64,000 nucleotides of DNA from Chondrilla cf. caribensis. Lineage: Eukaryota > Porifera > Demospongiae > Chondrillida > Chondrillidae. The notes under the pieces are model-generated. The model was not told the DNA's origin. It searched no databases and worked only from the letters and a program-made list of their open reading frames with translations. The stretch is from assembly GCA_964020155.1 (NCBI GenBank), contig OZ026555.1:2236282-2300281 (forward strand), read 5' to 3'. A program made the position numbers and the translations under genes. Shown here piece after piece: positions 21,120-35,384 of this stretch. Position 1 is the first letter of the stretch, and each line of letters opens with the position of its first letter.

Positions 21120-23442
21120 CTACAAAACATAAAATACAAAGAACACATTACAAAACTTATTACTAATGAACATCACATGAAATATAGGTACATGCAAAGA
21201 TTTGTTGTGTATGGCATTATGAACCAAAGAAGGAGAGAGAGAGGATACAGATATTTAAGTAGCTGTAAGAAAATGTATCATTCTGATACAGCTGTGGCAT
21301 GTAAAATATAAGATGTGAAGAGCAAAATTGAAAGATGGGAGGGGCAGCGTTCAAAGAATTTCAAAGTAAAGTATGTCTTCAAGTTGTTTAATAAAAGAAG
21401 GGTGGGGAATGATCATAGTGTAATTAATGTACAATTCACAAGAAGACAGATGTGACAACACTACACAAACACTGCATAGGGATGTACTGGATGTATTCAA
21501 TTGACTGTGACTTCTTCAGTTTGTCACAACATGAAAACATTACAGGATACCACACTAAAGTACACATGTACTATACATTCAATGTACTGCAACTCACAGA
21601 GGGTAGGAGGATGACTGTAGTGTGTACTGGGATATGAAGGATGTGGTTCACAGTACTGTGGAGGGTAGGACAGTGAGGATGGTCCTGGCAGGTCCTCTGT
21701 TGGGGGTGGTCCTTGAGGAGGGGGAGGAGTGTAGACAGGGTATCCCCAACTGGAAGGGAGACCTGTTCTAGGCTGCCTTGGATGAAAAGGAGGTTGGTTG
21801 CATTGAATAGGCTGTAAAGAAGGGTGTCCATACTGGGGGTATGAAGGGAAGATAGATCGAGGGTATGAGACAGACTGGGGATATGGGAAATGCTGTAACA
21901 TTCCAGGTTCTTGTAAGTCATAGCGACTTTGTCCAGGACCCCTAGGTCCATGAGGACTGTAGATGTATTGTGCCAATGGATGTGGTGTTCTAGCCATAGG
22001 TTGGGTTGGCCACTGAAATACAGGAGGTGGGTAGAATTGCTGTGGACCACCACTGGAGGAGAGGTGGTGTGGAGATGCTCTTTGAGGAGGTCCAGTCAAT
22101 GTTGACTGATTCACAGTACCAGGTGAAGGGGAGTTCTGATGAGGGATTGACATCTGAACGTCACGTGATGGATGAAGTGCTGGAGCTACTGAACATGACA
22201 CAACTTGGTCAGTTTGTCTAGATAAAATCTGAAAGCAAAAATTACAAATACAACATAGTGCATGCATGTATGTACCACATATTATATTCATTCAAGTGAC
22301 ATGAGAATAAAAAAATAGTAAATAAATGTATGCTAATGTCGATGCTGTTATAACCAAACAACTATTATTATGCAATTAGTACTAATAGCATCAATGATCT
22401 TTGGTACACACCTAGTCTTCTCCCACTAGACTACAGTACACAACATCTACTCACACTCATTTCAAGTACATACCATAGGACTGGTGTCCATCTGTTGAGG
22501 GATACCTTGAGATAGAGATAGACTTCGTCCAGCCTCTATGATATTAAGAACAACATGTAGATGTATTAAATGTGCCATGGGATCGAAATTTTTAGGTTTG
22601 GAGAGTGTTAAGGAACACACTTACTTTCTCCACATTTACAAAGTGTTAAACCTTCAAACATCATTTTCAACAGGAGAAAAAATGGTCAATCACTTACTCT
22701 TTTCTGTGTGTATTTTGTAAACACTCCATAAAAAAACAAACAAACCATTCTTTGAGTTGAAAACGGACACGAAATTACAAAAAAACAAGGATAATTGTAA
22801 TGGAAACATATACATACAACTATGTACAGTGAGTACTCATTCACTTCACAGGATCAGTACATCATGCTGGGCTGTAGTGATACTAATGTGTACAGTTGAA
22901 CCTCATGATCCAACACTTCTGAACACCGATTCCTTTTCAATCTCACAATCATTTCTGTAATCAGGTGACCTTAAATTGACTACATTTTGTCCATTCATGC
23001 ACTTAGTCCATGACATGCAGGAGGAACAGGTTCAATTACCAACTACACTTGTGCTCAGGCACAGTGTTGGAGATGGAGGGGACAAAGACTGCTTGTACAC
23101 TGAGAAGACAGCCCAGGTTCATCAGCTACGATGTCCACTTACCTGATGTGGGGCTTGCATATGGTCTCCAAAGAGAACGGGTGGTGGAGGGATTGCTAGG
23201 AGCAACCAAGGAAGCCATAACTGGTGATAGCATTATAGATACTGCTGAGGAATAAGGGGAATTCCCTTGAGTGGAACCAGAGCGATAATAGGAGAAATCC
23301 CTAGCTGAAGTGCAGCTAACGACTACTCTACTTTCACTGATCAGATCTGGAGTAAACTAAGTACAAAGAAAAACAGCTAGAGTACATACCAAGTCTGCGC
23401 GCGTGTGTGTGTGTGCGTGTGTGTGTGTGTGTGTGTGCGTGC

Positions 23443-23489
<47 letters not shown>

Positions 23490-24923
23490 TGTGTGTGCGT
23501 GTACATACGTTTGGGAGTATGTGTGTGTGTGTGTGTGTTTGTTTTGTGTGTCTGTGAGTGTGTGCTATGTTCAAATGTCAGCTGAGCAACCCAGAGTGCA
23601 TGTGTGTGAATAACAGTATGCCACACAATCAATGTCAAGGATGTTAGTATAAACACATCCCATATTGCAACAGTCAGGTACAAGGCACTGATCCTAAAGT
23701 GAGCAGTGTATGGCTATGGTTCACTGGAAGGCTTTTGTCACTTGTACTGGGAACACTTACTGGAGCACTTGTATGTCTCCATTGAGTGGAGTCTTGAGAA
23801 ATCTCAGACACAGACTGTGACAGAATTGAACTGGAACCTGAAGTGCAGAGAGCAGAAGTATGTGATTCTTCAAAGCGGATTATGAAGTGGAGGCACACAT
23901 TAAGCATTGGCATAGCAGAGGTCTTCATGATTGTAATTCCATAGGAGAAACACTACCACACAGTGTGGTGCCCAGTATACAGGAGTTTGAATCATTGTGC
24001 CAGACTGACATGCATGTGAATGTATGCACATTGTATGCTACATGCATGTATGTATGCATTGAATGATCACACAACAGGACACATACATGAGGTACTAGAA
24101 AAGTTGACTGGTACATAGGATACAATAGTGCAGTAATGTATACTGGGTGTGTATCAGTGGTATGTACTGTACATATAGCAGGTAGGTGGTATGTACTGTA
24201 CATATAGCAGGTAGGTGGTATGTACTGTATATAGCAGGTAGGTGGTATGTACTGTACATAGCAGGTAGGTGGTATGTACTGTACATAGCAGGTAGGTGGT
24301 ATGTGCTGTACATAGCAGGTAGGTGGTGTGTACTGTACATAGCAGGTAGGTGGTGTGTACTGTATACATTGTACATAGGATATATGTGGTATATACTGTA
24401 TATACATACACAAACACTGGGTGTAGCATGTCGTGTGTTGTTTGCTCCAGGTATGATTGAGGACTGCACCTACAAAGTATTCACAGACCAAATTTCTGAA
24501 ATTGGATGGTAATTTGGAGATATACATATGTTCGACCTCATGGAAAGCAAAGAATAAACAGTAAAATTAGCTCCTATCAACACTTTCAAGAGAATACATA
24601 ACATTGAGACACACTGACTCACCATACTGAGAATCCATGGGATATATTCTTTGATGAGTGGATGGAGGTTGAGGGGAATCCCCTGTGTGATGAGCACTTA
24701 TGCAACTATAAGTACTGCTGGGGGACATATCTGGTCTACTCTCCATGGTAACAGTAACCAATGATAACGGATCCACAACAGAGCTGATAGAACTCTGAAA
24801 CATAGAAGCTTCTTGTGACATTGGAGAACTTCTGGAAGAGTCAGACTGTGTACAGTGGACCTAGTGAAGAACACAGAATGATACAGTAGAGGTGAGAGTT
24901 CAGGATAAATGAGATGTGTATGT

Positions 24924-24984
<61 letters not shown>

Positions 24985-25154
24985 CACATACAAACACACA
25001 CACAAACACAAACACACACATGCACATGCACACACACACAGACACATTCACACAACACAGACAAACATTCACACACACAAAACACACATATACAAACACA
25101 TACACACAAACACTCTTGTGACATGCGTGTGCACACATAAACACACACGTGCAT

Positions 25155-25220
<66 letters not shown>

Positions 25221-26372
25221 CTCACATTACGGCTAGCATGGTCCACCTGCTGAGCTGGAGAGGATGAAATAGATTCTATCAAAGAGGAAGGGCAATCTAC
25301 AGTAAACAAAGACTAACAACACAATCATAATAATATTATGTTAGTTTATACATACAAGACGTAGTCTATCATAACCAGACCTCATTCCTCCAGTGGAATC
25401 CACTAGGTAAAGTAATTGTTGAACACCAGGCAAAATGGAGGAAAAGGTCTGTACAAGTTAGACTCCTTTATCTCATAATCTGATACTTAAAATTAGTGTG
25501 TTTGTGTTCAAACAAAGGAGGTACACTTAGTGGAAAGATTCACATGTAATCCCAAAAAATCCTAAGAACGTATATACATACATTACACACTCGATACAAA
25601 TGATAGATTCACATTCTTTCAGAGTACACTATACATTCAATACAGTGGTATGTACTAGCACATCCTCATATTCCAATGACTTGTGGGGTCAATGACATTT
25701 GAAAATCAAACAAGTGTGGACCTTTGGATGTGGGATATTAACTCTTATTAACAAGACGAGAATTAACTTAATAGGTGGTGGGACAAATGGTAGGGGAATA
25801 ATATCTTCCCTAGGGGTGAGGGACAAGCTTTGGGCTTAATGAATCAGGGATGGATACCTAGTTCCCCTGAATATGCATGATCTCTGGAATACCTCATATT
25901 TACCAACCCAACAGCATGGGGTAGTTTACTGCTCATGTACATACCAGTAACATTAGACTCAAAACTGACCAGTTACTCCAACCAGTGGTGGCTGCTCTAT
26001 ATGACGTCTCTTATTTGAAGGTTCTCCAGTTGGGTTTGAGCCAGGTGTCTGGGGGGATTCCCCACTAGATACACCACCTAGGTGGAAGTGAGCACAAACA
26101 CATTATGAAGATTTGGAAAGAGACTTCAAACAGAGCTCTTCCTCACCTGTTGGGCATCTACTGTTGAGAGGGTTGAGAGTCAAGGTGAGACCATCTCTAT
26201 AGCTAGTGAAGTGGGTCAGAATGTCCTCTGGGATCCTCTCCATGTAGTAGGATCGGTCACCACTATAATCAAACTCCAACTTGAACTCTACTGATGTCTT
26301 ATTCTGAGCAATTCCTCTCAAAACACCAGTTAACAAGGAAACCCCTTGGGGTGTATGGGCTGTTTTGAATGG
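20725..26372 (-). CDS. 3' part of NLR-type gene: LRR-like end, Ser/Pro-rich linker and C-terminal death fold
   Basis: Nine exons in transcription order: 26147-26372, 25970-26077, 25226-25296, 24623-24860, 23761-23837, 23143-23356, 22474-22535, 21598-22228, 20725-21119. All have AG/GT borders and every junction keeps phase. The first exon ([16 protein letters not shown] ... [20 protein letters not shown]) is strand-rich and may close an LRR-like array. The next seven are dominated by Ser, Pro, Thr and Gln and look disordered. The last carries a helical death-fold candidate and the stop. The first exon begins in phase 0, exactly what the cassette exon ending at 29841 provides, so I infer continuity with the exons upstream. 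Confidence 0.8.
21598..22228 (-). CDS. Proline/serine/tyrosine-rich linker exon
   Basis: A 631-nt exon encoding about 210 residues dominated by Pro, Ser, Gln, His and Tyr, with short motifs such as [19 protein letters not shown] and [11 protein letters not shown]. No fold expected; such regions often carry SH3- or WW-binding sites and tyrosine phosphorylation sites, but nothing specific is shown. The two overlapping frames (21571-22053 minus and 22006-22221 plus) are shadows. Confidence 0.8.
23402..23502. repeat. GT/GC microsatellite
   Basis: Compound (GT)n and (GTGC)n run inside the intron between exons 23761-23837 and 23143-23356. All His/Thr or Val/Cys frames here are artefacts. Confidence 0.95.
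24158..24370. repeat. 27-bp minisatellite in an intron
   Basis: About eight units built on atagcaggtaggtggt and gtactgtac with small length changes. Because the unit is nine codons, it creates long repetitive frames on both strands (for example the minus motif HHLPAMYST), rejected as genes. Confidence 0.9.
24929..25218. repeat. AC microsatellites in an intron
   Basis: Two pure (AC)n runs (24929-24982 and about 25149-25218) with an imperfect AC-rich segment between. They sit directly next to the donor of exon 25226-25296. Confidence 0.95.
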
Positions 26373-27333
26373 CTACAAAGTATACAGATGTGCACTAGCA
26401 ATAAAGACACTGTATGAGATGTCACAATAATATGTACATTGACTAGTAATTTTATAGTGACAAGGGGTAATAAAACATTGTCCACAATATAATGTACATC
26501 TACTGCAACAGAACAATGGTGAACATATGCAGTGGCAACAGAACAAATCGTGTGTTACATGTGATATAGAAAAGCAGTACATTGTATTTCTTTTTATTTT
26601 GATTACTGTCTTTTCTGTTGGTTCAAATGATTATTCTTTGAATAAGTTGTTTTGCTATTACAAATTTTAATACGTGTATACACACAGTACATGCCAAAGA
26701 CAACTCTCACTATCACTTGTAATCATGCAACATTGTCTAGTGTCATTGCATATTATAACAAATAATAATTATTGTTACAAATACAAAAGAAGATGGGTTA
26801 GGTCACACAAGATTATGCACTATCACTTGCACTATTTATACATACGTACATATATGTATACTTGAGTATACTATTATTATTACTGGATGGACCTACCCCA
26901 ACCTCAGGTACTATCGAGCCATCAGAAGAGCTGATGAGGAGAGAGTAGAGTGGAGCAAGGAGTGTTGGACAGAGTAGAGGAGTTTGACAATTGATGTCAT
27001 TTTAACTGACACAACAAGAGACTCAGGGAAGAAAGGTTAGCCAAGGAAAATCAAGGCCCTACCCAAGGACCCCTCAACATTCATGCACGGGTTGGTATTG
27101 CAATAAGAGGAAGTGCTAAAATTGTAATGTTTACAGGAGTTCTGACAGTAATGAGGTATGCTAAGATCCTGGATGCTGCACTGGTTTCCTCTGCTGGATC
27201 ACAGTACGCAGGAGACCACTAATTACATTGAGACAGAGATCCTAAACATACAGCACTGATGTAAAGTAATGCACCCTGTCACACACATGTACCATGTGTG
27301 TACACGATCTAAGAAACATATTCAGGGTGTATA

Positions 27334-27590
27334 CCATAGTCTCTGTAATTTTTGCGGGACTAAATTTTGGAAATGAATGAAAGAAATGAAATACTGTTCA
27401 GAAACAATTCGAGAAAAGATGTAGCGTATATACAGTATATGAAGTAAACTAGTTATACATAACATATTTCTATTGTAGTGAATAATTATGTAGTTGAGTG
27501 TGGTTAAATTTGAATTTTTATTTTTGCGAATCTTACATCAATCATGATATTTGCAAAAATTTAGTCCTGCAAAAATTACAGAGAGTATGG
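27334..27590. mobile_element. MITE, 257 bp, TA target site
   Basis: Inverted ends ccatagtctctgtaattttt and ccatactctctgtaattttt, then (g/a)ggactaaatttt, are flanked by TA. Non-coding. Confidence 0.8.
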
Positions 27591-28284
27591 TAGTACATAT
27601 TACCTTTATGTGCACATAATAGTACATATTATTAATAGGTTGGTGAGTCCATTTCGGCCGAGAACCATGTTTCTAAACACGAAAGGAAGATCTATTGAAG
27701 AGATCTTAGTTATGTGTAGAAGGTGTGAATCCCACAATGGATACCATGCATAGATGGATTTACGGCTTCTAATCTTTGCGACCAACTATCTCCATGTTGC
27801 ACTTCTTTATTGGTTGCCACTTTAAAAGATTCAAAACAAAGGCTCTATAAATTCTTCCATGGAATTTGAGTTCAATGTTTCTTCTGACGGCAATATCCTC
27901 TTTGTTTATGATGTGCTTAATGTTTATTTGGGTTTCTTTTCACTTTGATTCGATCCATCTTTAGTTACTGAAATTTCATTCTTAGACATTGTGTGTGTAC
28001 TATAGCTTATAGAGACTTCATGGCTAGGGATTCATATACGGCCAATTTCCTCACTTCTTTGAAGTGCAAATCATACGGCATACAGTGTTAATGTGTGTCC
28101 ATTAAAACATGAGAAGTAATATACATATGCACATACACTCGTCTCCCATACTCGTCACACGTCTTTTGGTAACACTACTTCCAATAAGTACTGTATCTCT
28201 CGGTACATTTTACGACACTTAAAAAGTGTACATCAATTATTTCATCAATTGGACACTAGCTAGATACCCCAGATTGAAAACATT

Positions 28285-28335
28285 CCATTCATTGCATAGC
28301 CATGTTTGATGGAGAAGTGGCTATGTAATGAATGG
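28285..28335. repeat. Hairpin with 18-bp arms
   Basis: Arms 28285-28302 (ccattcattgcatagcca) and 28318-28335 are complementary with one mismatch around a 15-bp loop. No function evident; it may be the core of an old element. Confidence 0.6.
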
Positions 28336-29840
28336 AAACCCACCAGTTGAGAGGATCTGAAAGAGGAAATATAGAAGTACTGGGCAGGACTAAACCAACT
28401 ACGTACTTAAATGATTCCACCTTCATGTCCAACAATAAGATGAACAGTGATTAAACAACACTTCACTATATGGGATGTGTCCATTATTGTTAGTTAGCTT
28501 CAGGTACATGGAAGTACACACGCAGATGGCAATGGTGGCGGAAGCACTTTAGGAGTGGTTAGGCCATCCCAATTTTTTAGGTCATTTCACTTGTAATGTC
28601 AGGTTTTGAGAACAAGAAACATCATTTGAAAACAGGCCTAGCCTATTGCATGGTATACAATAATGTTGCAGTCTAAACTGCATGTGTGTACTTATCAAGT
28701 ATCAAATTTATACAAAATATGTATGTTGACAATCATGAACTTAATGTGTTTACTTAGTGACTATACAATATAACAATGGGTATATTATATTATTATGAAG
28801 AAAATGATAATTTACCAAATAAAACATAGCCTGCTTTCATTTGCTCCAAAAAAAGTCATTAGCTATGTAAACGAGATCAAGTGCATCAGTTAATTCTTTG
28901 TGCACATGCAAAACCATTGAATTATCGCAAATACATTTTGATTCTGCATCTTGCATTAAAGGAACACTCATTCGGCAGGTCCTCTGTACTATGTTTTTCT
29001 TCCCAAAGGAACACTTTGGAAAGGAATAGGACGGGGGAGGACGATGCTGAACAATGTCAACGGAAGCTGAGGAATCCAACATTGTACATTGCTGAAGAAT
29101 ATGATGTCGTACGCGAACTGTGTTGAGCAACATTGTTGAGCAATTACCAGATGGCATCGACGTGCGCGTACTTAGTAACTAGGTATTTTAAATGGCCCTT
29201 GAGTTCTATTATAAACGCTGGCCATCTTGTCAACTTACTGACATGATAACGGATTTAGTGAGCTTCATTCACCACATCAACATGAATACAGTTTGCTGCT
29301 CTGTGATTGTATATATGCACTAAATACGATTATGGATCGAACTGTTTTTTACTATAAATGGCCTCTAACTGAATTCTCTACAGTTGTAGCTGTCTGTATT
29401 TTAAAACGATGGTTGACTGCCAAAAACATGGTATGGCCAAAGCTGGACCTGCCGGGCCAGTTCCGCTTCCTATGGATGGTAATACGTGCACCAGCAGGTG
29501 GCAGTTGCAATACTTCCAGCCAGTACTGCATATAGTCGTAGGAACAGAAAACCTATCAATAATTCTTTGATGGAGATGTCAAACACATGTAATATATACT
29601 TCACATTTATCTCTTGCTAAATCCCTTTCTTTTTATATTGCAGCAAACTATCATCAATCAATTGCTGCAAGATACAGCAAGTTTAGAAGTACAATGTAGC
29701 TTATAATCAAAATGTTATATTAGATCATAACAGCTTTCAGTGGTACAACCAATGCCCAGCTGTACAACAATTATGTCAACAAATAACAGAAACATCCAAT
29801 ATAATACACATGAAGTAGTAATACACTAGTGATCACTTAC

Positions 29841-32800
29841 AGCAGATCCAATCTTCATCTTCACTGTTTTACACTTGCATAGTGACCATGCTTCACACAA
29901 TTCCTTCTCATCCACTGGAGTATTGTCCTGGTCAGGAATGATGAGATGTAATAGAACAACTTCAATAAATCATGTCATCTTGTTCAAAACTCATTGACAA
30001 ACATTCCTCATAACACTGAAGGCATCTAATCTATTACCATACGGTATACTAATTCTACCAGATAAAGGTTGCATTGGAATGAGCAGTGTTGATCAACGGT
30101 TTGAACAACACTACACACAGTCTGTGTAAACTGTAAACTATTCAATTTCAATAGCACCTACACACAGAGACTGCTCCATTTAACAAATAATATAAATTAT
30201 TGTTACAGTATTAACAATTATACATATACACTTTGTCCGGCAGGTACATACTTGACAACATGTAGACCAGATTAAATCTCAACTTAATACTGTACTGACT
30301 GAAGGTAATTACACCAAACCCTCACATACCCTTCACCATTTGTTCACAAGCACTTGTAAGCACTTGTTCAATTAGCACCTTTATGGAGGTGTTACGTACA
30401 TATCTAACCTCTTGACAAATGTACATAAACATCTATAGCACTTCAAATTTCTCCAGACATTCTACAATAATAGTTCAGACTTCAGAGATACCTCAATGCC
30501 ATGACAACACTAAAGGGGAAGGCAGTTGTGGGTAACTGCTGAAATATCATTGTTCTTGGAAAAGGAACTGATGCCGAAATTTACTTGTAGATCTCCAGGT
30601 AAGGTTGATAATTTTATTGTGTTAAGTAGGTTTTGTGTACTTTTTTTTGGAAAATGCTTTTAGAATACGGTACTTTAAAAATACTTTTTTAACTTCATAT
30701 GGTAACAGTTACACAATTAAACGTGACAATTTATCAGGCGCTCGCATGTAGTCCAGAAGCAAATGATGAGAACTCGCTGTCCACTTACAAAAGTTGATAC
30801 TATTACCTTCAGTCAGCACTGTACCTTCTGTGATATATATTCTATTGTGGAGGTACTCACATACTAGATGCACTTGTACAGACAGTGGAACCTCTCCATC
30901 AAGGACACTTGTGGACCTCCATTTATGTCCTTATTGAAAAGGGTTTACTCAATTCAGAGATCATTTGGTACACTACAGTACTACACCTGAAGACATAGAA
31001 TGGTGTCCTCATTACAGGGTTTTCATAATTCAGAGGTTGTAATAGAGAGCTAAAAATGTATTATTGATAATAACAGGCATGATTGAAAGTGTGGGAACTG
31101 CAAAGACCATAAGTAGCTACGATATAGAGGCTTTGGGTCGAAATACAGGAATAATATATACATTCTGTTGAATAATTTTATGTTAATGAGATTCAAATGT
31201 ATAGATATAGGCGCACGTTGGATGCATAACCAGACAGAATGGTACTATCATGGTGAGGTTGTACAATATTCAGGAGTTCCAGCTCTTTCTATACAGTACA
31301 CTGAACTTACACCAGTCAACTTCATGGTAACATTCAGTTCCTCTAAATCCTCAGCACCTCTCACTCCACAGAGGATTGCTGCCCACTCTGCTGGAGAGAG
31401 CTCCAATCTCAACTGACTTGTGAGACGTGGAACCAGTAACTGCTTCAGCGAAGATATCCATGATTCATCATATTCTGTGATAAAATGGACAAAATAACAA
31501 AAATCAATGACTACAGATTTTCAATAGACCATAAATAGCATTGATGGATCCAGTACACCCCATGCTCAAAATGGTAATACAAACATAAACATTTTGTAGA
31601 TTATAATAATAAAAGATTGCTTCAACACACACTCGTGTACATACTGTAGAGAATCATGTACATAGGTTTGTGCAAAGGTTTAATTGTTGTTCTTATGAGT
31701 GATGTTTGTTTATGATTTGTTGCAAGCATGCTCAGTGTGTCAGTCAGACATGTGTATTTCAGAAGTGAATAATGAGTGAAATGTGTACAAGTTGATAGTA
31801 GGCCAGTATGCAGTTAGGTTACCATACTACAGTAATTTGGGAATGAGAATTGGAATAGCTGCTATTTTGTTGTATGTTGTTGTGAAACTACTGTGGCCTA
31901 TTGGGACCAAGTAATTGGAGATATATAAAACTCTTGGGGCTGGTGGTTGGTGCAGGATGGTGTACTGGAGAATGTTGAGTACAGTAAGTGGGCACCACTC
32001 ATTGTCCCTGTTCCTGAGAAGAGCAGGAAATATTGAGCAACTACATCATAAGCACTGTGGGATTACTAGAATGAGAGCAATTGATAGGAGTTATGTCTGA
32101 TGGCCAGTGATGGACAAACAGATTGAGAAGCTAGCTCGGTTGTTGGTTAAAGTTAACGTAGAGCACGCATAGAAAGGGGGGGTGGTCACACGTTTACGGA
32201 TTTTACGGAACAAAATGGCCACCTAATAGTTCTCCCTTGAGGAGAAATAATATATGTTAACTCGTGCTCTACACAATACAAATTCTCCAAAGTATAATAG
32301 AAGTTGTACGAACACACAATAGTAGCGATTCCAGAGGAATTATTATATCCTTATTCAGGCATCTTTATTCTAATATTCATCTTTTAGAATATTTAAGAAA
32401 TTCTATTATAGTTATTATTCGATGAAAATCGGTTCAGTAGAAACCAAGATCTGGGCTTCAAAAGGCGACCGATCAGCGGTACAAGTATAACCTGCTAATG
32501 ATATTCATTGCAATAACCACTCGCGGTCACGAGGCTCATCATACTAAAGTTAATACTGCAATATGTGCATGAATTTAATAATTTGAATTTGAATTTGAAT
32601 TGTTATTTAGACTGGGGCAAACCACTAGCCCAGAGGGCTACTATTAAGGTGACCAGTAAACACGTGACATACAGAGAATATAATAATATAAAATAAATGA
32701 ATATTTATAATTAATAAATAAGTAATGGGAGACATGCATGAATTGCAAAATAGGATGAATAAATGGAATATACACTTTGAATGATTGCATGATTAATGAG

Positions 32801-35384
32801 ACGAAATAAGCGACCATACAGAAATAATAAAAGCATGCAAATTTTGCAACTGTCTGGTTTCAGATGGTAAAGAATTCCAAATTTTAGGTCCACAGAATGA
32901 AAAAGCTTTCCTACCAAAGTTTGTAACTGCTCTGGAGAGATGAAGAACCCCGCTCACTGCTGCCCTAGTGTCATGTTTGTGGACCTTGGATGCTGGAGTA
33001 CACAGAGGAGCCAAGTTTGTTAATGACCTTGAACATGAGGGTGGCTATATGCAGATGGCGTCGTTCCTTTAGTGTGAGCCAGTGGAGCTCTCTTCTGATG
33101 CTGGTGGCAGAGGTGACTCTACGTTCCTTAAGGATTATTCTTCCAGCATAGTTTTGAAGTCTCTCCAGTTTCATGGCTAGTTTTTCGGTACAGTTGTTCC
33201 AGACTACATCACAGTAATCGAATGATGGTAGAATGTACGCTTTGTAGATAATAAATCGTAATTCGCGTATGAGATCGAATCGATGATCAATTTCGAAATC
33301 AGCGCAAAGAAAACAGCAAGTATTATCGTGAACACAAAATATGTGGTATATGCAGTGTTTAAACAACATAGCATAAGCATAAGCTGCACCATGGGTTTAC
33401 ATCATGTGAATATAGCGAAATCAAAATCCTTGATTTCCAATGCCGAAGATCGAATTGAAAGAATTCAAATGCGACAGTTAAACAAATTCCAACTATGACG
33501 GAAACGAACGATAGCATTTTAGAAGTTGAATGTGCAGCAGTTCGCACATAATACTGCAAAGAGACCAAATTTTTGTTAGGATGGACGCTAATTTCGCCGA
33601 TAATGGAAACCAGAAAAAAGAAAATACAATTAAACCTATCTTGATAGTAATCTCAGGTCTTCACTTAAAATCACACCAAGGGATAAATATCTTCGTTCGT
33701 CTTTTCCCCCTTGGAAATATCGCGACCACTCGTCGTACATTAAAACTATATAAATTAGGAGTTAGGCATCATTTTATATTAGTTACAATATCGTTGGAAT
33801 CGCTCACAATAGTCATAATAACACAGTATTTCCGTTAAAAAAATCTGTATCAAATTGTGGTATTACATGTTACCCTTACGAGGAAGTATATAAGGAAGAA
33901 AATTGCTATAAAGCAGGCACGGAGATGCTATGGCAGTTCTGTTCGGGAAAAAGGAAGGTCTAAAGTTGTCGGGCGTCAGCTTCGATCAGATTTATTCGAG
34001 AAAAAATTTACTTTCGAACAATTCAACAGACACCACAGAACTTGAGTAGCTGAAGCCGTGATAACACACAGTGACACTCCACCGTCTTTCTTCGTGCCAT
34101 GTAGCGAAGGAATTCTCTTCTTCTACAGCTATTCCAGGCAGCTAGTGGACGGTAAGCCGTTCAAGGTATGCAATACGTCAATTTCTTCGAAAAGTAAAAT
34201 TTCTGCTTGGAAAAGCGAACAACAAAGATCAAACTCAATAATAAGTGTATAAACGTGCGTTGTTTCTTTTTATCATTGTTAATGCTTGTTAACAGCTATG
34301 GTTAGGACGAGAAGAAGCCTTTTTAGAAAAAAGCTTCTTTGTGTCCGTTGAAACTCGCCTTAAATAATGTTTTCACGGTGTGTAACCCCCCCCCCCCTTT
34401 ATAGTTGAATCCCCGACACCTCGAAACACACGAGGACAAGGTTCCGTAGCACGCTCTACGTTTAAGTGTGTCACATTTAAGAGCATTCCAACTGTAGCCA
34501 CACTGCACCAGTGGGTATGACCAGATCATGGCAACATGGACATCTGGATTTCGTAGGGACATTTTAGAATAAGAAGTTATCGATTTTGGTAGACGCTCAT
34601 TCAAATTGGCCGGAGGTTGTAGAAATGTGGAATATTACTTGTGAGAAGACTGTTGAAGTGTTACAATTCCATTACCAACAGGTATTAGATGTTGAGAAAA
34701 GATTTAGGGATGAACTCCACAAAAGTGGAAAAATATTAAGCTAAAATGGTCTGAATAGGCAGCCACATAATTGGAATCCTGTATTACAATCTCAACATCA
34801 ACAGCAGCAGACAGTGTACTGGGTATATTGCATATGCAATTCCAGTGGTTGATGTTGGGATGGTTGTAGTCCAATTCTGCAAGGATGCCATTGAAATTCA
34901 GAGGACTAAAGTCTCCATATTAGTATCACTACAGCCCCTAGATAATCGATGCTATTGATAATGCAATGGCTTATGAACATTGCTCCCCATTCAAAAAATA
35001 TGCAAGAAATTGGGGAAAGAATTGGTGAAAGAATGGCTATTTGAGAGCATACTTGGTCAAGACAAATGATTTCAAAAACTTTCCATGAAGTGCTTCAACT
35101 ACAATCAGACAAGCTGAGGACACACTAAAGGGTTGTTTTAAATTTTAAATAATTTTACATTATTGTTCGGTCGCAATTATGTCTACATCTTGGAAATGGC
35201 AATTTTCGTGAGAAAAAAAAGACTGAGCACTCAACTCCTAGTGCACACATGCAGGGTGAATATGTGTACATGGTCACTGTCCATTGAAGTCAGTAGCAAA
35301 AGAGCTATCATACATGTCAACAGTATGATAACAGTATGTCAACTTACCAGAGGAACAGTTGAACCAGCAGACTATCACCAAGTG
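29841..35384 (-). CDS. LRR-like exon cassette 1 (exons c, a, b)
   Basis: Transcription order: exon c 35348-35384 (37 nt, HLVIVCWFNCSS), exon a 31311-31474 (164 nt, YDESWISSLKQLL ... LSPAEWAAILCGV ... EDLEELNVTMKLTG), exon b 29841-29927 (87 nt, DNTPVDEKELCEAW ... KTVKMKIGSA). All have AG/GT borders; c starts in phase 0 and ends in phase 1, a completes the codon and ends in phase 0, b is phase 0 to 0. The 96-residue product alternates helices with LEELNVTM or KTVKMKI strands, LRR-like but irregular. It would splice in phase into the exon at 26372. About 3.2 kb of inserted sequence, including a LINE relic, separates exons c and a. Confidence 0.7.
32040..35220. repeat. Insertion of about 3.2 kb specific to cassette copy 1
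   Basis: In copy 2 the sequence agagcaggaaattttga (39892-39908) runs directly into gactgagcactcaactcc. In copy 1 the same two phrases, at about 32020-32037 and 35220, are separated by 3.2 kb. The insert contains the LINE fragment at 32570-33370, a C-tract at 34387-34398 and several short unassigned frames. Precise borders and mechanism are not clear; it may be several nested insertions. Confidence 0.7.
32570..33370 (-). pseudogene. Non-LTR retrotransposon (CR1/L2-like) 3' fragment
   Basis: Two minus-strand frames give the C-terminus of a LINE reverse transcriptase polyprotein: KAYILPSFDYCDVVWNN, LERLQNYAGRIIL, LHWLTLKERR, LATLMFKVIN-like, then, after a frameshift near 33000, HDTRAAVSGVLHL and FCGPKIWNSLP. 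This order is typical of CR1/L2-type LINE C-termini. The 3' end carries a short tandem (TTCAAA)n tail at 32578-32600. It is 5' truncated and frameshifted, so inactive. Confidence 0.85.

Larger units (their letters stand above)
26400..29830. other. Long intron or intergenic stretch, no exon seen
   Basis: Between the exon at 26147-26372 and the cassette exon at 29841 I see no splice-bounded coding segment. It holds a MITE (27334-27590), a hairpin (28285-28335) and sequence from about 28470 that is repeated near 37000 at the start of the next cassette copy. Confidence 0.5.

Noticed and set aside
24095..24512. Repetitive ORFs over the 27-bp minisatellite
   Set aside because: Unit length is a multiple of three, so frames stay open by chance; the region is an intron of a phase-consistent gene.
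24900..25267. Long Cys/Val- and His/Thr-rich ORFs on both strands (also 23357-23683)
   Set aside because: Translations of AC/GT microsatellites inside an intron; no coding meaning.
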